In this document: one piece after another, positions 1 through 8,693 of the stretch
Layout of the letters: each line of letters begins with the position of its first letter
Numbering within the stretch: the stretch's first letter is position 1
Origin: Larkinella sp049445795
Lineage (GTDB): Bacteria > Bacteroidota > Bacteroidia > Cytophagales > Spirosomataceae
NCBI RefSeq assembly: GCF_049445795.1
Contig: NZ_JBMSDT010000023.1
Location: forward strand, 5,150 to 69,149
Reading direction: 5' to 3'
DNA: 64,000 bases
The notes under the pieces: model-generated
Told to the model about the DNA's origin: nothing
Seen by the model: only the letters and a program-made list of their open reading frames with translations
The model's database searches: none
Translations under genes and position numbers: made by a program

Positions 1-9
1 CTTCCGTTA

Positions 10-1023
10 TTAGGAGGGGTACTCGATGTTGGCGCCGGTTTCGAGGTGGCCTTTGGGTTCGCGCAGCCGTTTCCAGCCTTCTTTGAGAAATCCGATGCCG
101 TAGCCCAGCAACTGAACAAATGCCGCTTCTATGCTCAGAAAAGCCACCTTCAGGCTTTTTTCTTTTCGAAATGCATCGCCGAAAACCAGTACTGAAAACA
201 GCAGCAAGGCCGAAACCGCTATTCCAAACAAAACCGGATGAATGAACCACCAAACCGGTACCGAGAAAACAAACAGGGTAAACAGCGCCGGAAACGTGTG
301 GACCAACCGGAGTTCGGAGGGGTAAAACCGGGCAATGTTGATGCGCGCCCGGCCAAAAAACCGGGTCTGCCGGTAAAATTGCCCCAGGTTCGTCCGTCGT
401 TTGTGGTAAATAAAGGCTTCCGGGATCAGGCCGGTTTTGAACCGGTTTTCAATGATGCGAATGGCAAACTCGATGTCTTCCCCCATGCGGCTGATTTTAT
501 ACCCACCAATCGTTTCGTACACCTTCCGGGAAAAACCCATGTTGAAACTACGCGGATGGTATTGGCCACCCAGGTTTTTCTTGCTCCCCCGAATCCCCCC
601 GGTCGTAAAGGGCGAAGTCATCGAATAGCTGATGGCTTTCTGGATGGGCGTAAAACTTGGGTGAGCGGCATCGGGGCCACCGTACGCATCGAGCCAGTCG
701 GTGGTCAACCGTTGCTCGACCGATTCAAAATAGTGCGGAGGTACCAAGGCATCGGAGTCGAAAATTACAAAGTAATCGCCCGTAGCCCGCTCAAAACCGT
801 AATTACGCGCAAAACCCTGACCTCCGTTGGGTTTGAAATAGTACTGAATCGTCAGCCGGTTTTTGAATTGTTCGACCACCTGATCCGAGCGGCTGACGGA
901 ACCGTCTTCCACGACCACGATTTCGTCGGGAATCCGGGTTTGTCGGCACAGGCTGTCGAGCAATTCGCGCAGTTCGTCCGGGCGATTGTAAACGGGAATG
1001 ATGACGGAAAAACGCAGGGCCAT
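10..1023 (-). CDS. Family 2 glycosyltransferase, membrane-anchored
   Basis: Probable glycosyltransferase that moves a sugar from a nucleotide donor to a surface glycan or lipid at the inner face of the membrane; the substrate is unknown. The GT-A fold opens with SVIIPVYNRPDE (residues 6-17), the metal-binding DSD lies at 89-91, and the acceptor-side GED motif is at 181-183. Two hydrophobic segments near 243-262 and 264-283 should anchor the C-terminus. At 337 residues it is a usual length for membrane GT2 enzymes. It is the last gene of a leftward run: the HAD phosphatase upstream ends 10 nt before this start, so cotranscription is likely. Family assignment is firm, product specificity is not. 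Confidence 0.88.
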   Translation of the reverse strand: MALRFSVIIPVYNRPDELRELLDSLCRQTRIPDEIVVVEDGSVSRSDQVVEQFKNRLTIQYYFKPNGGQGFARNYGFERATGDYFVIFDSDALVPPHYFESVEQRLTTDWLDAYGGPDAAHPSFTPIQKAISYSMTSPFTTGGIRGSKKNLGGQYHPRSFNMGFSRKVYETIGGYKISRMGEDIEFAIRIIENRFKTGLIPEAFIYHKRRTNLGQFYRQTRFFGRARINIARFYPSELRLVHTFPALFTLFVFSVPVWWFIHPVLFGIAVSALLLFSVLVFGDAFRKEKSLKVAFLSIEAAFVQLLGYGIGFLKEGWKRLREPKGHLETGANIEYPS

Positions 1024-1033
1024 GAGTAGTAGT

Positions 1034-1708
1034 CTATTCCGAAGTTGGTTTATCGTTCTCCAACCTATCTGTCAGCCAGCGCTTTAACTCATCCACAGAA
1101 TATAACAACGCATCCGGTTCCAGGGATCGCAAGACGTCCGGTTCGGCGGTGGGTGCCCAGGCGGCTGCCAAAATCGGAACCCCGGCCGCCCGACAGGCTG
1201 CAATATCACTCGGCGCATCGCCCACGTATACTGCTTCATGCGGTTGCAATGTCCACTCGGCCAGAATCCGCTGAATATTTTTCGCCTTATGTCCTTTCGT
1301 CAGATCACCATATCCGATCTGCTCGAAATAGTCCTTAATCTGGTAGAATTCCAGCGAAATCAGCGCACTTTTGAGCGCCTTTCCGGTCACCAGCGCCAAC
1401 CGGATGCGGTTTTCACGCAACAACGTCAGAATCTCTGCCACGCCCTCAAACAGCGTCGGGAACTCCGGATGAAACATTGTATAATAGTCGTGATACGCGC
1501 TAAGTCCTTCAGTAAACTGGTCCGGAATCAGGGATTGGATCGTTCCTTCTTCCGACGGTCCGAAGGTGGCAATAATCTCGGCATCGCTTACGGTCCGTTT
1601 TAGGTGCGGCTCAATCGCCATCCGGAACGCCTTGATACACAGCGGTAAGGTATCCGCCAGGGTACCGTCGAAGTCAAAAATGACAGCTTTCAGCATTTTC
1701 TTGCGCAT
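1034..1708 (-). CDS. HAD-superfamily hydrolase, phosphoglycolate phosphatase-like
   Basis: Small cytoplasmic phosphatase of the haloacid dehalogenase superfamily. The nucleophile motif FDFDGTLADT sits at residues 11-20, a VTGK motif with the conserved Lys lies mid-protein, and GDAPSDIAA provides the acidic metal-binding motif near the C-terminus. A helical cap follows motif I, as in the Gph/PpaX subfamily. The ATG at 1708 is used here; an internal ATG four codons later (1696) would also work. It lies 5 nt downstream of hemL and 10 nt upstream of the glycosyltransferase, so it is probably cotranscribed with them. Substrate cannot be told from sequence. Confidence 0.85.
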   Translation of the reverse strand: MRKKMLKAVIFDFDGTLADTLPLCIKAFRMAIEPHLKRTVSDAEIIATFGPSEEGTIQSLIPDQFTEGLSAYHDYYTMFHPEFPTLFEGVAEILTLLRENRIRLALVTGKALKSALISLEFYQIKDYFEQIGYGDLTKGHKAKNIQRILAEWTLQPHEAVYVGDAPSDIAACRAAGVPILAAAWAPTAEPDVLRSLEPDALLYSVDELKRWLTDRLENDKPTSE

Positions 1709-1713
1709 TACGG

Positions 1714-3000
1714 CTATGCAATCACTTCCTTCAACGCTTCTTCATTCGCCCAGATTACCTGATCGACCAGTTCATCCGTCAGCGCCACCGACAAAAACAG
1801 ACTTTCGAACTGCGAGGGAGCCAGGTACACGCCCCGCTTCAGCATACCGTGAAAATACCGCCCAAACAACGGTAGATCGCAGCTTTTCGCATCCGTAAAG
1901 TTCGACACCGCGCGCTCGGTCATGAACATCGTGTACATCGAACCGAGGTGATTGATCGTAAAGTTCAGACCCAGTTTGTTCAGGGTATTCCGGAAACCGC
2001 CGACCAGTTTGTCACCGATGGCTTCCAGTTGAGTATATACCTCCGGATGCCCGTTCAGGTACCGCAGCATCGCCAGTCCAGCCGACATCGCAATCGGGTT
2101 TCCGGATAAGGTTCCGGCCTGATACACCGGTCCGGCGGGTGACACCACGTCCATGATCTCCCGGCGACCGCCGTATGCTCCTACGGGCATTCCCCCGCCG
2201 ATGATCTTGCCCATTGTCGTCAGGTCCGGACGAATGCCGAATCGTTCCTGCGCTCCGCCTTTCGCCAATCGGAAACCGGTCATCACCTCGTCAAAAATCA
2301 GCAGAATCCCGTGCTTGTCGCACAAGTCCCGCAGTCCTTCCAGAAAACCGGGAGCGGGCAGTACACAGCCCATGTTCCCCACCACCGGTTCCAGAATAAC
2401 GGCGGCAATCTGGTTGGCGTTAGCATCGATCAGCTTTTCGACCGCGAATAAATCATTATACGGAGCCGTCAGGGTATCCAATGCCGTCGCTTTGGTAACA
2501 CCTGGGCTGTCGGGCGTTCCCATTGTGATGGCTCCACTCCCGGCCGCGATCAGAAATGAGTCGCCGTGGCCGTGGTAGCAACCTTCAAATTTGATCAGTT
2601 TATCGCGCCCCGTGAAGCCCCGGGCCACCCGAATAGCCGCCATCGTGGCTTCGGTACCTGAGTTGACCATCCGCACTTTTTCGACCGAGGGCACCATTTC
2701 TACGATCAGTTCGGCCATTTCGACTTCCTTGCGGGTTGGCGCGCCGAACGAAAACGAATGCTGAATGGCTTCCCGCACCGCTTCTTCGACCGGTTCGAAG
2801 GCATGGCCGAGAATCATCGGGCCCCAGGAGTTGATCAGCTCGATGTACCGGTTGCCGTCTTCATCGAAAATATACGGTCCTTTGGCGGATTTGATAAATA
2901 ACGGATTGCCTCCTACGGCCCGAAAAGCGCGTACCGGCGAATTGACTCCACCGGGAATTAAAGTCTTGGCTTTCTCAAAAAGATGTTCGCTCGTGGTCAT
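1714..3000 (-). CDS. hemL: Glutamate-1-semialdehyde 2,1-aminomutase
   Basis: PLP-dependent aminomutase that converts glutamate-1-semialdehyde to 5-aminolevulinate, the committed C5-pathway precursor of heme and other tetrapyrroles, in the cytoplasm. The fold-type I hallmarks are visible: NSGTEA at 113-118 for cofactor phosphate, FDEVMTGFR with Asp237 holding the pyridine nitrogen, and the Schiff-base lysine K265 in TTMGKIIGGGMPVGAYGG. The full length of 428 residues matches the family. The ATG at 3000 opens directly into the family-typical SEHLFEKAKTLIPGGVNSPVR start. Upstream lies a large repeat-built hairpin (3011-3083) that separates it from the secreted binding-fold protein gene. Confidence 0.97.
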   Translation of the reverse strand: MTTSEHLFEKAKTLIPGGVNSPVRAFRAVGGNPLFIKSAKGPYIFDEDGNRYIELINSWGPMILGHAFEPVEEAVREAIQHSFSFGAPTRKEVEMAELIVEMVPSVEKVRMVNSGTEATMAAIRVARGFTGRDKLIKFEGCYHGHGDSFLIAAGSGAITMGTPDSPGVTKATALDTLTAPYNDLFAVEKLIDANANQIAAVILEPVVGNMGCVLPAPGFLEGLRDLCDKHGILLIFDEVMTGFRLAKGGAQERFGIRPDLTTMGKIIGGGMPVGAYGGRREIMDVVSPAGPVYQAGTLSGNPIAMSAGLAMLRYLNGHPEVYTQLEAIGDKLVGGFRNTLNKLGLNFTINHLGSMYTMFMTERAVSNFTDAKSCDLPLFGRYFHGMLKRGVYLAPSQFESLFLSVALTDELVDQVIWANEEALKEVIA

Positions 3001-3010
3001 GTTTCAATGA

Positions 3011-3083
3011 GTGAATGAGTGAATGAGTGAATGAGTGAATAACATGCGGAGCTATTCACTCAACCACTCATTCACTCATTCAC
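3011..3083. repeat. Gene-end inverted repeat A (8-nt tandem units in the arms)
   Basis: Two 31-nt arms (3011-3041 and 3053-3083) pair at 29 of 31 positions around an 11-nt loop. Each arm is a tandem array of the 8-mer GTGAATGA or its complement. The loop carries GCGGAGC, the core also found at the 15.6 and 27.7 kb hairpins. It overlaps the stop codon of the upstream-lying 574-residue gene and precedes hemL, so it could terminate or process that transcript. Confidence 0.85.
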
Positions 3084-4804
3084 AATTTAACGTGTACAAA
3101 CCGGGTTCCGTCGTATTTGACAATCGGAACCACCTGATTTTCGTTGCTGCTGGTGTAATCGAAACCGGAAAGCAGGTATCCTTCTTCCGGGACTGTTCGA
3201 AACTGTGAGCGGTTGGTGAGCTGGCCCTGACTGCGGGCCAGCGCCCGGCCGAAAAACAAGAGCATGTCGTAGCCCTGATACGCATAGGTCGACGGGATCA
3301 GGTTGCGCTGCTCAATGTATTGCTCCTCAAATTCATCGGTTACGGGTCGCTGGGGATCGACAAACTCGGGGTACACCAGGTACAGATCGCTTTTAGAGAA
3401 CACCGAAATCGGATCTTTCACAAAATCGAATGCCGACGAGGTAGCCACCAGCGGAACGCTGACTTTCCGCTGCTCCAGGAGCCGAACCAGCCGCGACCCG
3501 GTTTTTTCATCGCTGCTGGAAAGAAACACATGCCCCGGCGTGTTGGCTTCCGAAAGCCGGATCGATTCCAGTCCGGGACTGATCTTTCGAAACTCCGTAA
3601 TCGTAAATCCTGCCCGTTTCAGTTCATTCTGGTACAAAGCCGCCAGCGTCGAGTCTTTTCGAGAGTTACCGAAAAAAATAGCGGCTTTCCGTGCCGTAGA
3701 TAGTGTCCGGGCAAAGTAAGCAGTTTTGACGGCCTGCTGATTTAGCGACGGAGCCGCCAGAAATGCCAGGGGCTGATTGGCAACCAGTTCACTGCTGGTT
3801 GAAATTGGGTTGACCAGTAGGATGTTATGCTGATTGGCAAATTCGGTAGCCAGTCGATTGGGTTCGGCGTAGAGCGGGCCAATCAGCAAATCATTCTGGA
3901 TGAAACCGGGGTTATTGACGAGGGCCGTCATCTTCGAGATATCGTTATCCACGTCATAGGCAAACAAATTGACCGTGATTCCCTCTGACTGTAGTTTGGC
4001 TTTCGCCAGTTTCATGCCGTTGTACAGATCCAGCGCATACTGATTGGAGCGGACGGTTTCATCAGGATTGATTTCGTGGATCCGAAACGGAAACAAAACC
4101 GCCACATTATAATAACCTTTGTTCCGCTTTTTCTCCGGCTTGCTTTCTACACTCGTTGGCGAAGCTGTTCCGGCAGAAACCGGCCGGGCGGTGGTCGGAA
4201 CGCCAAACCGGTTGGTCAGCCGGTCCGACAACTCCAGATCGGCCGTTGCCGTCGAGGTTCGCTGAATCAGATCGATGAGTGCCAGCGCCAGATTCCGGTT
4301 GTTGGGATACTCCTTTTGCATTAGTTTTAACCGGTTCAATTCGTTGATTCGGCTAAAATGATACGTTTCCAGGGTGTGGATGTCCGTTTTAAGAGCCGGA
4401 TCGCCAATGCGGCCCAAGCTTTCAATGCCGTCTTCATATTGCCCATCTTCCAGGTAGGCCGCGCCCATCAGGTAATATACGTCGTCCATTTTTTTCCAGT
4501 CCGGAAACCGGTCCATCAACTGTTTCAGCATCAGCCGAACATCCGAATACCGCTTCAGGTTGAAATCGGCCAGTGCGTGGTAATAATGGGCAAACGGGGC
4601 TACACTCCCGCTCCGTAGCTGGGTCAGGGGGCTTAGTTGAGCTTTCGCTTTTATGTATTCTTTTTGCTGAATAAAACGTACCGCATCCCGTAACCGCCGG
4701 TCAGGCGGATCGCCTTGTGCCCGGGCCGTACCAACGGTAGTGGCCCAGAGCATGATAAGGCTTAGAAGCCGTAAACAAGAAGAAACTCGTGATATTTGAT
4801 TCAT
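3080..4804 (-). CDS. Secreted TPR plus periplasmic-binding-fold (type 1) protein
   Basis: Exported protein of 574 residues with a Sec signal peptide (residues 1-30, ending TARAQ). About residues 35-190 form TPR-like helical pairs (FIQQKEYIKAKAQLSPL, YYLMGAAYLEDGQYEDGI). From about 230 to the end runs a type-1 periplasmic binding fold related to Leu/Ile/Val receptors (YNVAVLFPF, DLLIGPLYAEPN, NILLVNPISTSS). No ABC permease or ATPase genes are adjacent, so a transport role is doubtful. The TPR plus binding-fold order recalls LpoA, the outer-membrane activator of a peptidoglycan synthase, although no lipobox cysteine is seen. It follows yidC after a terminator-like hairpin. Fold assignment is good; function is inferred. 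Confidence 0.82.
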   Translation of the reverse strand: MNQISRVSSCLRLLSLIMLWATTVGTARAQGDPPDRRLRDAVRFIQQKEYIKAKAQLSPLTQLRSGSVAPFAHYYHALADFNLKRYSDVRLMLKQLMDRFPDWKKMDDVYYLMGAAYLEDGQYEDGIESLGRIGDPALKTDIHTLETYHFSRINELNRLKLMQKEYPNNRNLALALIDLIQRTSTATADLELSDRLTNRFGVPTTARPVSAGTASPTSVESKPEKKRNKGYYNVAVLFPFRIHEINPDETVRSNQYALDLYNGMKLAKAKLQSEGITVNLFAYDVDNDISKMTALVNNPGFIQNDLLIGPLYAEPNRLATEFANQHNILLVNPISTSSELVANQPLAFLAAPSLNQQAVKTAYFARTLSTARKAAIFFGNSRKDSTLAALYQNELKRAGFTITEFRKISPGLESIRLSEANTPGHVFLSSSDEKTGSRLVRLLEQRKVSVPLVATSSAFDFVKDPISVFSKSDLYLVYPEFVDPQRPVTDEFEEQYIEQRNLIPSTYAYQGYDMLLFFGRALARSQGQLTNRSQFRTVPEEGYLLSGFDYTSSNENQVVPIVKYDGTRFVHVKL

Positions 4805-4833
4805 TGGGTCGTAGACAAAGCTGGCACAAAACT

Positions 4834-4865
4834 AACAAAACCAACGCAGACGCGTTGGTTTTGTT
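4834..4865 (-). terminator. Factor-independent terminator after yidC
   Basis: A perfect 14-bp stem (4834-4847 with 4852-4865) closes a 4-nt AGAC loop. On the minus strand it is followed by a T-rich stretch (TAGTTTTG). It lies 73 nt downstream of the yidC stop and before the next leftward gene. Confidence 0.75.
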
Positions 4866-4937
4866 CCTAATTCCATCAAGCCGCTCCCTATCTTTTGACC
4901 CAGAAATTCAGGTAAGTCGGGCAGGAAGACAATTTGC

Positions 4938-6785
4938 TCATTTTTTAGTCCGTTTTTTCGCTTCTTCAGCCTGCTTTTTCGCTTCTTCGGCCTGCTGCAT
5001 CGAACGTTGGAGAATTTCCTGAAACTTAGATTTCTTCCCTTCGCCCTTGGCAAACTTCTTCCGGTTTTCTTCCAGCACGGCCTTAATCTTATCCTCATCG
5101 ACAAACTTCCGGATCAGCAACTGCTGCGCGATGGTTACGACGTTCGACACGAAGTAGTAAAATGTCAGACCGGCCGGGAACGAGTTCAGCACGAACATGA
5201 ACATCAGCGGGAACACGTATCCCATCGCCTTCATGTTGATCGGGCTGTTGGGCTGCGCGGGCGTCATTTGGTTGTTGTAATACGCATACGCCAGGCTCGA
5301 CGCCGTCATGAAGATCGTAAACAGACTGAGGTGTGACCCCAGAAACGGAATCTCAAAGGGGAACCGGATGAACGAATCGTACGTCGATAAGTCGCTTGAC
5401 CACAGGAAGTCTTTCTGCCGGAGTTCGATCAGGTTCGGAAACAGGAAGAACAGCGACATCAGGATTGGCATGGTGGCCAGCACCGGGATACAACCACTCA
5501 GCGGACTGACGCCTACCTGCTGGTACAGTTTCATGGTTTCCTGCTGTTGCTTGGCCATATCATCGCCCACTTTTTCCCGAATTGCATTGACTTCTGGTCC
5601 CAGCACCCGCATTTTGGCCATACTGACGTACGAACGATACGTCAGTGGTGTCAACAGCAATTTCACGAAAACCACCAGCGCGATGATCAGTAAGCCGTAG
5701 TTTGAGATAAATTTCTCTAATAGGTTGAAAACCGGCACGAAGAAGTACTTGTTGATCGGTTTCAGGAAGGCGTATCCCAGGTACACGTTGCGGTCGAATT
5801 CGGGGGCCACTTCGTCGAGCAACTGGTAGTCGTTCGGGCCGAAGAAAAACCGGTAATTGCCTTTTCCCCGCTTCACGTCATCCATCGGAATCAGCACGTC
5901 GGCAATGGCGGTTTTTACCGTTTGAGTATCCTCCGGGTTGACCACCGTTTTGAAAACCGCTTTTTTCAGCGGGCTGTTTTCGGCGATAAAACCGGCCAGA
6001 AAGTATTTGTGCTTGATCGTAAACCACTTCACGGGCTCTTCCAACGTCGCTTCCTGGTCGCTGGCCCCTTCGGCCAGGCCGTCAAAATTTTCGTCGGCCG
6101 AGAGGTAGTTGATGGTGGCCGACTTGCGGTTTTCGGCCATGTCGTTCTCAAACTGCCGCATCTTGTCCTGCCACAGAAACCGGATGTCGTTGTTGGTCAC
6201 GACATTATCCAGCCCGCTCAGTTTCAGGTCGTACTCCACCACAAAGCCTTTCGCCGGAATGGTGTACGTTTGTTCGACGGTTTGGGTTGGCGACAGGGCC
6301 AGCTTGAACGTTACTGTCTGGGCATTACCCTGAACGGTCGATTGCGCCGGAGTAGCGGTTTCGAAATACAGTTTTTCGACGTTGACCTTACCCTGATTCG
6401 TGGGAAGTTCGAGGGCCATTTCGCTGCTCTGTTCGTTGATCAGCACCAGCGGTTTTTGGTCATACGTCTTATAATTCTTTAGCAAAACTTCTTTTACGCG
6501 ACCGCCCTGTGTGCTGAACGTCACCCGGATGTCGGGATTTTCGACCACAATATCACGGCTTTGACCGGCTGCAGCTGCGGCAAAATCACCATACAACCGG
6601 CGGGAAGCGACCGAATCGAGAGGTTGAGCAGTGGCTGCTTTTTGAGCCGCATTCGGGGCAGAAGCTGTCGTAGCGGCTTTTTCCTGCTCGGGTTTTTGTT
6701 CGGGGGCGGGTTTGGGAACCAGCAACTGGTATGCCAGCAACATCCCCAGAATCAAGACAATACCAGTAATGTAATTACGATCCAT
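4938..6785 (-). CDS. yidC: Membrane protein insertase YidC
   Basis: Inner-membrane insertase that places and folds membrane proteins, alone or with SecYEG. Residues 5-22 form the N-terminal transmembrane helix. A large periplasmic beta-sandwich domain follows (about 60-340), then the conserved insertase core with further membrane segments (NYGLLIIALVVFVKLLLTPLTYRSY; LPILMSLFFLFPN-type region; FPLMFMFVLNSFPAGLTFYYFVSN). The Gram-negative-type periplasmic domain and length of 615 residues fit Bacteroidota YidC. The C-terminal tail contains a near repeat of QAEEAKK and is strongly basic, as expected for ribosome contact. It lies downstream of pyrG but has its own promoter at 6880-6910. Confidence 0.97.
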   Translation of the reverse strand: MDRNYITGIVLILGMLLAYQLLVPKPAPEQKPEQEKAATTASAPNAAQKAATAQPLDSVASRRLYGDFAAAAAGQSRDIVVENPDIRVTFSTQGGRVKEVLLKNYKTYDQKPLVLINEQSSEMALELPTNQGKVNVEKLYFETATPAQSTVQGNAQTVTFKLALSPTQTVEQTYTIPAKGFVVEYDLKLSGLDNVVTNNDIRFLWQDKMRQFENDMAENRKSATINYLSADENFDGLAEGASDQEATLEEPVKWFTIKHKYFLAGFIAENSPLKKAVFKTVVNPEDTQTVKTAIADVLIPMDDVKRGKGNYRFFFGPNDYQLLDEVAPEFDRNVYLGYAFLKPINKYFFVPVFNLLEKFISNYGLLIIALVVFVKLLLTPLTYRSYVSMAKMRVLGPEVNAIREKVGDDMAKQQQETMKLYQQVGVSPLSGCIPVLATMPILMSLFFLFPNLIELRQKDFLWSSDLSTYDSFIRFPFEIPFLGSHLSLFTIFMTASSLAYAYYNNQMTPAQPNSPINMKAMGYVFPLMFMFVLNSFPAGLTFYYFVSNVVTIAQQLLIRKFVDEDKIKAVLEENRKKFAKGEGKKSKFQEILQRSMQQAEEAKKQAEEAKKRTKK

Positions 6786-6798
6786 TTTTTTGGTTTAA

Positions 6799-6864
6799 GG
6801 TCTAAGGTTTAAAGTCTAACGTGGCCCGGGAGCACTTTATACGTTAAACCTCAAACCTTAAACG
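6799..6864. repeat. Imperfect inverted repeat B in the yidC leader
   Basis: Arms 6799-6822 and 6841-6864 match at 19 of 24 positions around an 18-nt loop. The left side is built from 7-mers GGTTTAA/GGTCTAA. It lies between the predicted yidC promoter and its start codon, hence in the 5' leader, and could also act as a terminator for pyrG. Confidence 0.6.
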
Positions 6865-6879
6865 AAACAATTTAGTCCG

Positions 6880-6910
6880 CAAAAGTACGGAGAAGCCGGT
6901 GGTTAACCAA
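6880..6910 (-). promoter_or_regulatory. Bacteroidota-type promoter for yidC
   Basis: On the minus strand TTG (6910-6908) is followed after exactly 20 nt by TACTTTTG (6887-6880), matching the TTG/TAnnTTTG consensus of the Bacteroidota primary sigma factor. It is about 95 nt upstream of the yidC ATG, and its -33 element overlaps the end of pyrG. Confidence 0.6.
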
Positions 6911-8567
6911 CATGCGCCGTGGTATCCACCATGCGTTTTTCCTGCGAATGTGCCTGCGAGGCCCGCACGAACTGCACAAACAGGGGGTGCGGGTCCATCA
7001 CGGTGCTGCGCAGTTCGGGGTGGAATTGCACGCCCACAAACCAGGGATGGTTTTTCAGCTCCACAATCTCCACCAGCCCGGTTTCGGGATTAATTCCCGT
7101 GGCCATCAACCCGGCTTTTTCAAACTGGCCGATAAACTCGTTGTTAAATTCATACCGGTGCCGGTGCCGCTCGCTGATCTGCGCTTTCCCGTAAATCTGA
7201 AATGCCAGCGAATCCTTTTTGATTTTGCAGGGATACGCACCCAGCCGCATCGTGCCGCCCTTGTTGGTCACCTTTTTCTGGCTTTCCATCATGTCGATAA
7301 CCCGGTGCGACGCATTTGGGTTCATTTCGGCCGAATGCGCTTCCGGCCAGCCGATTACGTTCCGGGCAAACTCGATACAGGCGCACTGCATGCCGAGGCA
7401 AATCCCGAAGAAAGGCACCCCATTTTCGCGGGCATACCGGATGGCGTTGATCTTGCCTTCGATGCCACGCTCGCCAAAACCGGGTGCGACCAGAATACCG
7501 TCCAGGTCACGCAATCGTTCGGTCACCTGGTCGTAGTCGCCCAGCGTCTCGGACTGAATCCACTCGATGTTGACCTTGCACTCGTTCTTGGCTCCCGCGT
7601 GGATGAACGCTTCGGCGATGGATTTGTAGGCATCCCGCAATTCGACGTACTTCCCGATGAGCCCGATCGTAATGGCATCCGTCGGATTTTTCAGGTGGCT
7701 CAGGAATTCCTTCCAGCTATCGAGGTCGGCGTCCTGATCGTTGTACAGATCAAGCATGTAAAGTACCCGCTGATCGAGTTTTTCTTTCTTCATCAGCAGC
7801 GGCACGTCGTAAATCGTTTCGGCATCGATGGCTTCGATCACTGAATTGACCTGGACGTTACAGAAGAGCGCGATTTTCCGGCGGATGTCATTTGGCAGCG
7901 GGTGTTCGGTACGGGCCACGATGATATCGGGCTGTACACCGTTTTCCAGCAGCATCCGAACCGAGTGCTGCGTCGGTTTGGTTTTCAATTCGCCCGCCGA
8001 GGCCAGGTAGGGCACCAGCGTGAGGTGAATCACCAGCGTGTCGGTTTCACCCAGCTCGAATTTCAACTGCCGGACAGCCTCCACAAACGGCAGCGATTCG
8101 ATATCGCCTACACAACCTCCAATTTCGGTGATGACAATGTCATACTCGCCGGTTTCGCCCAGCAACCGAATGTTGCGCTTGATTTCGTCGGTAATGTGTG
8201 GGACAACCTGCACGGTGCGTCCGAGGAAATCGCCTTTCCGCTCGCGGGTAATAACGTTGTTGTAAATCCGGCCGGTCGTCACATTGTTGGCCTGCGAGGT
8301 ACGGATATTCAGAAAGCGTTCGTAATGGCCCAGATCGAGGTCGGTTTCTGCGCCGTCATCGGTGACGTAGCATTCGCCGTGCTCGTAGGGATTGAGCGTA
8401 CCGGGGTCGATATTTATATAAGGATCAAACTTTTGAATCGTGACCGACAGGCCGCGAGACTGAAGCAATTTTGCCAGCGAAGAGGCAATGATGCCCTTGC
8501 CCAAAGAAGAAGTTACACCGCCCGTAACGAAAATGTACTTAGCGGTTTTCTGACCGGATGGAGCCAT
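6903..8567 (-). CDS. pyrG: CTP synthase
   Basis: Cytoplasmic enzyme making CTP from UTP, ATP and glutamine. The N-terminal synthetase domain opens with KYIFVTGGVTSSLGKGI (the ATP-binding loop) and contains the conserved DPYINIDPGTLNPYEHGE region. The C-terminal class I glutamine amidotransferase domain has the nucleophile elbow GICLGMQ and the His-Glu pair in GVQFHPE. The start was set at the ATG at 8567, giving 554 residues; the longer frame to 8624 would add 19 residues unlike the family. A leader of AT-rich sequence lies upstream. It precedes yidC, a gene order I recognise from related Bacteroidota. Confidence 0.97.
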   Translation of the reverse strand: MAPSGQKTAKYIFVTGGVTSSLGKGIIASSLAKLLQSRGLSVTIQKFDPYINIDPGTLNPYEHGECYVTDDGAETDLDLGHYERFLNIRTSQANNVTTGRIYNNVITRERKGDFLGRTVQVVPHITDEIKRNIRLLGETGEYDIVITEIGGCVGDIESLPFVEAVRQLKFELGETDTLVIHLTLVPYLASAGELKTKPTQHSVRMLLENGVQPDIIVARTEHPLPNDIRRKIALFCNVQVNSVIEAIDAETIYDVPLLMKKEKLDQRVLYMLDLYNDQDADLDSWKEFLSHLKNPTDAITIGLIGKYVELRDAYKSIAEAFIHAGAKNECKVNIEWIQSETLGDYDQVTERLRDLDGILVAPGFGERGIEGKINAIRYARENGVPFFGICLGMQCACIEFARNVIGWPEAHSAEMNPNASHRVIDMMESQKKVTNKGGTMRLGAYPCKIKKDSLAFQIYGKAQISERHRHRYEFNNEFIGQFEKAGLMATGINPETGLVEIVELKNHPWFVGVQFHPELRSTVMDPHPLFVQFVRASQAHSQEKRMVDTTAHVG

Positions 8568-8693
8568 GTCTGAAAACGAATTGTGGTTGTTACGGGATAT
8601 AAAGGTACGTAAACTTCTCCACAATCGGCGTATAGCGCCCTGTAAAAAGTTGCGATTCGACGGTAAATAATTGAGGGTCAGTAGGCGAGCAAA

